From NCBI GenBank assembly GCA_029934265.1, contig JAOZMN010000087.1, positions 1 through 10,037 of the forward strand: a stretch of DNA of 10,037 nt, written 5' to 3'. This document shows positions 7,935 to 10,037 of the stretch, piece by piece. The position numbers were made by a program, and so were the translations under genes. The notes below the pieces were generated by a model. The model made no database searches. It was not told the origin of the DNA and saw nothing but the letters and a program-made list of their open reading frames with translations. The first letter of the stretch is position 1; every line of letters starts with the position of its first letter. The stretch is from Bacteroidales bacterium. GTDB taxonomy: Bacteria; Bacteroidota; Bacteroidia; Bacteroidales; JAADGE01.

Positions 7935-7973
7935 AAAAAACGACTGTAAATTTTAAATTCACAGTCGTTTTTT
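7935..7973. terminator. Bidirectional terminator between convergent yigZ and lipoprotein genes
   Basis: A perfect 13-bp inverted repeat (AAAAAACGACTGT at 7935-7947 with its complement at 7961-7973) can extend inward after one mismatch through AATT pairs. The A-run on one side and T-run on the other give a terminator in both directions. It sits 26 nt after the yigZ stop and 17 nt past the minus-strand lipoprotein stop, as expected for a shared terminator of convergent genes. Confidence 0.88.
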
Positions 7974-7989
7974 GCGTATAAATTAATAT

Positions 7990-8457
7990 TTATTTTTTAG
8001 GAAAATAAATATTAGGAGAACTTGAACCTTCTTCTAAAAGAACCAATTTATCTTTTGTAAGTTCTTTGATGGTATAAGTTACAGGAGCTTTTTCTTTTCC
8101 TGCTGTGCTGTCCCATGCTTTCATTATAACTGCTGTTTCGTCTGCGTTAAATTCCCACCAACCTACTGTTGAAGTTGATAATAAGCCTTCTCCGTATTTT
8201 TTTTGATAAGCAAGTTTCGGAGGATTTTTTTCATCGGGATAAAAGCTTAATGTTTCAGACAAGAAATCTGCAATTTTACCTATATCTCCTTTCAACTCTA
8301 TATCTGCCGTAATTCCGGAAGTATCTTTAATTGCATCTGTTGTACCTTTAAGCGTTGCATTCGGGTCAAGTTTCCACTTAATAGAAGTTAATAATTCTCC
8401 TTTTTCTGTAAGTTTTGCTTTTTCGGCACCGCCACCGCAAGATGCGAGAGCAAACAT
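7990..8457 (-). CDS. Small lipoprotein, possibly lipocalin-like; signal peptide disrupted by apparent 1-nt deletion
   Basis: The open frame encodes 155 residues beginning MFALASCGGG, then a polar, beta-rich body with SIKWKLD, VGWWEFNADET and a late YTIKELTKDKLVLLE strand. Similar W...L.../WEFN patterns occur in Bacteroidota lipocalin-like lipoproteins, but I do not recognise a precise family. LASC is a good lipobox, yet only six residues precede the Cys, too few for a signal peptide. Just upstream and one base out of frame lies MKRFTIFALVA (ATG at 8492-8490). One extra base near 8457-8460 would join the two into a normal 19-residue lipoprotein signal ending ALASC. So the gene is either recently damaged at its 5' end or carries a sequence error; the body is intact. 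The likely product is an outer-membrane lipoprotein of unknown function. Confidence 0.7.
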   Translation of the reverse strand: MFALASCGGGAEKAKLTEKGELLTSIKWKLDPNATLKGTTDAIKDTSGITADIELKGDIGKIADFLSETLSFYPDEKNPPKLAYQKKYGEGLLSTSTVGWWEFNADETAVIMKAWDSTAGKEKAPVTYTIKELTKDKLVLLEEGSSSPNIYFPKK

Positions 8458-8492
8458 TATGCTACAAGAGCAAAAATAGTAAATCGTTTCAT
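8457..8492 (-). other. Out-of-frame signal-peptide start of the lipoprotein gene
   Basis: Read on the minus strand from the ATG at 8492-8490, eleven codons give MKRFTIFALVA, a basic then hydrophobic start typical of a signal peptide, and then a TAA stop (8459-8457). The A of that stop is also the first base of the ATG that opens the main frame (TAATG overlap). Distance between the two ATGs is 35 nt, one short of a multiple of three. Confidence 0.75.
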
Positions 8493-8525
8493 ATTAATAG
8501 TTTTTAGTTAGTAATTAATAAGCTA

Positions 8526-8556
8526 CAATTATACAAATAAAAAAAGAACTGTGCAA
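8526..8556 (-). promoter_or_regulatory. Candidate promoter for the lipoprotein gene
   Basis: On the minus strand a TTG (8556-8554) is followed after 20 nt by TATAATTG (8533-8526), one mismatch from the Bacteroidota -7 element TAnnTTTG at about the usual spacing. It also reads as TTGCAC-N17-TATAAT in sigma-70 terms. A start about seven bases downstream would leave a leader of some 25 nt before the ATG at 8492. The TTG lies in the loop of the neighbouring terminator hairpin. Confidence 0.5.
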
Positions 8557-8578
8557 TATTTTACACAGTTCTTTTTTT
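8539..8578 (-). terminator. Intrinsic terminator of the octaheme cytochrome gene
   Basis: A perfect 15-bp inverted repeat (8539-8553 with 8564-8578) with a 10-nt loop carries A/T runs at its outer ends, so the minus-strand transcript ends in a U-run. It begins 18 nt beyond the cytochrome stop codon and separates that gene from the lipoprotein gene, implying separate transcription. Confidence 0.88.
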
Positions 8579-8595
8579 ATTTTGAGAGGATATTT

Positions 8596-10037
8596 CTAAT
8601 TGTTAATATATCTTTCTCTGTATGTTTTTGAAGCTTCTTTACGTTTATCTATCTCTTCTTGGCTCATTTTACCGATAAACCACTTATGCATTTCGCTGTT
8701 AAGAATTTCATCAAGAGCAGTTTCCACTTCTTTTGCTTGTGAGGCTTTGCCCGACTTTTTAGCTTTTTCGATAATTTCTCTTATTTCGGGAACCATTTCC
8801 GTGTACCAACGATGAGCAACCTCATAGTTACCGTGCCATTGAGTATAATCCGGTGCCATCATAGCGGCTCCATGTCGTGAACGACGACCTTCGTGATGCC
8901 ATAAGAAGAACCAAGTCCATTCTATTTTTTCATCAAAATTAACAGCTGTTAAAAGTCCGGTTGATTTTAATAATTTCATCATTTTAAGTCCCGGTTTTCC
9001 GAATTTTTCGTTGTAAAGTTCAACTTGACTGTCAAATTGTGCATAGAAATTATCAACAAATTGAGTAGTATGACATTGCGAGCATACATCTTTCATATTG
9101 TCTCTTCTTTTTTCCCATGTAAGGAAATCGGCAGGCAATTCTTCTCCTTTATCTTTGTATTTTTTATTTGATACTTTCGGACGAAGATTCCAGCTGATTC
9201 TTGCTCCTACTTCATGAGAAACTTTTTGATTCGGAGTTGCACTCATGTGGCAAGTTGCACAAGTCGGTGCTACTGAATAATCTTCTCCGACTACCCATTT
9301 TTTGGATTTCAAATTCATTTCATCACGTTTGGCATGATATACAATACCATGTTTTGATTCGTTGTAAATTTCGATTTGAGGGTGGTCGGGTCCCATGTGG
9401 CATTTACCGCAATTTTCCGGCGAACGTGCTTGTTCCAAATCAAAAATATGACGAACATGGCAAGCTGAACATGAACCTTTTGAACCATCTAAGTTGATAC
9501 GACCGATACCTGTATTAGGCCAAGTTTTCGGGTCATATTGAATAATTCCGGCTTCATTCTTGACAGGTTTTCCAGCATCGTCCAAAAGTAACTGAACTCT
9601 TGAACCGTGACATTGCCAGCAACCATTGGCGGCACCAGGATTTTTGCCGTCTTGAAAAGCGGCGTGTCCTTCTACTACTTCTGCAAGAACGTTGTCCAAT
9701 GACCCCATTATTGCACCTGCATCGGCATGATGACTTGCTTGAAATTCTTTCGACTCGGTCGGGTGACATTTTGCACAATCTTTAGGTGTTACGATTGTTG
9801 CAATATGTTCTCCTTCGTGGTCGTAACCGTCAATATCATCGGCTCCTGCGGCGTGGCAAGCCAAACAACCGATACCTTTTGCTGCATGGGTACTTTCTTT
9901 CCATTGATGAACGATAGAAGTACCGTTACCTTCTTTTTCGTGGCATGCAACGCAAGCCTGCGTTTTTGCATCCATCTTTACTTCAACCTTCTTTACGGAA
10001 TTGCCGGTTCCCGCTTCATTGGAACAGGAACTAATCA
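8596..10037 (-). CDS. Octaheme HAO-like cytochrome c lipoprotein (5' partial)
   Basis: Reading from the ATG at 9975 there are eight CxxCH heme sites: residues 8, 37, 67, 119, 169, 189, 239 and 298 (first Cys of each). The sixth is CGKCHMGPDHPQ followed by EIYNESKHGIVY, and near the end HHEGRRSRHGAAMMAPDY leads to TQWHG (360-382). These are the hallmarks of the hydroxylamine oxidoreductase (HAO) octaheme family. The frame stays open past 9975 to the window edge and reads ISSCSNEAGTGNS..., a lipobox, so 9975 is not the start: the protein is a lipid-anchored cell-envelope cytochrome whose signal peptide lies just outside. HAO oxidises hydroxylamine, while related enzymes work in reverse on nitrite or NO. 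Tyr377, about 80 residues from the C-terminus, is a candidate for the tyrosine that cross-links to the catalytic heme in oxidative HAO. Direction of catalysis is undecided. Confidence 0.9.
   Translation of the reverse strand, partial: ISSCSNEAGTGNSVKKVEVKMDAKTQACVACHEKEGNGTSIVHQWKESTHAAKGIGCLACHAAGADDIDGYDHEGEHIATIVTPKDCAKCHPTESKEFQASHHADAGAIMGSLDNVLAEVVEGHAAFQDGKNPGAANGCWQCHGSRVQLLLDDAGKPVKNEAGIIQYDPKTWPNTGIGRINLDGSKGSCSACHVRHIFDLEQARSPENCGKCHMGPDHPQIEIYNESKHGIVYHAKRDEMNLKSKKWVVGEDYSVAPTCATCHMSATPNQKVSHEVGARISWNLRPKVSNKKYKDKGEELPADFLTWEKRRDNMKDVCSQCHTTQFVDNFYAQFDSQVELYNEKFGKPGLKMMKLLKSTGLLTAVNFDEKIEWTWFFLWHHEGRRSRHGAAMMAPDYTQWHGNYEVAHRWYTEMVPEIREIIEKAKKSGKASQAKEVETALDEILNSEMHKWFIGKMSQEEIDKRKEASKTYRERYINN

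Noticed and set aside
8455..8492. Programmed frameshift in the lipoprotein gene
   Set aside because: There is no slippery heptamer or stimulatory structure at the junction, and the zero frame ends in TAA after eleven codons. A one-base deletion or sequence error is simpler.
9201..9497. 98-codon plus-strand open frame opposite the cytochrome gene
   Set aside because: It lies wholly antisense to a region with clear heme motifs and has no family features of its own.
9973..9975. ATG at 9975 as the start of the cytochrome gene
   Set aside because: The frame is open upstream to the window edge and encodes a lipobox followed by a polar linker, so the ATG is internal.

Overview
The window looks like part of a low-GC Bacteroidota chromosome. 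The main evidence is a type IX secretion (T9SS) gene set. It holds a very large protein built of Ig-like/PKD-like modules that ends in a gliding-type (CHU_C, type B) C-terminal sorting domain, then a PorP/SprF-family outer-membrane protein, then an OmpA-family protein with TPR and beta-propeller domains. These families are essentially confined to Bacteroidota. Non-coding gaps are very AT-rich, starts lack Shine-Dalgarno sequences, and the one promoter I can propose resembles the Bacteroidota TTG / TAnnTTTG type. I cannot name the genus.

Layout. Positions 1-3212 (+) are the 3' part of the adhesin-like gene, which enters from the left edge. Positions 3213-3681 are a gene-free stretch with a terminator-like hairpin and the first copy of a structured intergenic repeat. 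Positions 3682-4614 (+) are the PorP/SprF-like gene. Positions 4615-4869 hold a second, diverged copy of the same repeat. Positions 4870-7074 (+) are the PorE-like OmpA protein. A short intergenic stretch with an intrinsic terminator leads to yigZ at 7304-7909 (+). A bidirectional terminator at 7935-7973 separates this from two minus-strand genes: a small lipoprotein (7990-8457, with a probable one-base deletion in its signal peptide) and an octaheme HAO-like cytochrome c lipoprotein (8596 to the right edge, 5' end missing).

How the genes fit together. The first three genes form a plausible secretion and display module. The modular protein is the cargo, its type B CTD sends it through the T9SS, the adjacent PorP/SprF homologue is the likely cognate outer-membrane partner (as SprF is for SprB), and the OmpA/beta-propeller protein would tie the outer-membrane assembly to peptidoglycan. 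yigZ and the small lipoprotein show no obvious link to that module. The cytochrome points to respiratory or detoxifying nitrogen-oxide/hydroxylamine chemistry in the cell envelope.

Items most worth a second look: the pair of about 103-nt intergenic repeats (81/103 identical, ungapped, imperfectly conserved nested stems) that precede the PorP and OmpA genes; the one-base disruption of the lipoprotein signal peptide; and the lipid-anchored octaheme HAO-like cytochrome.
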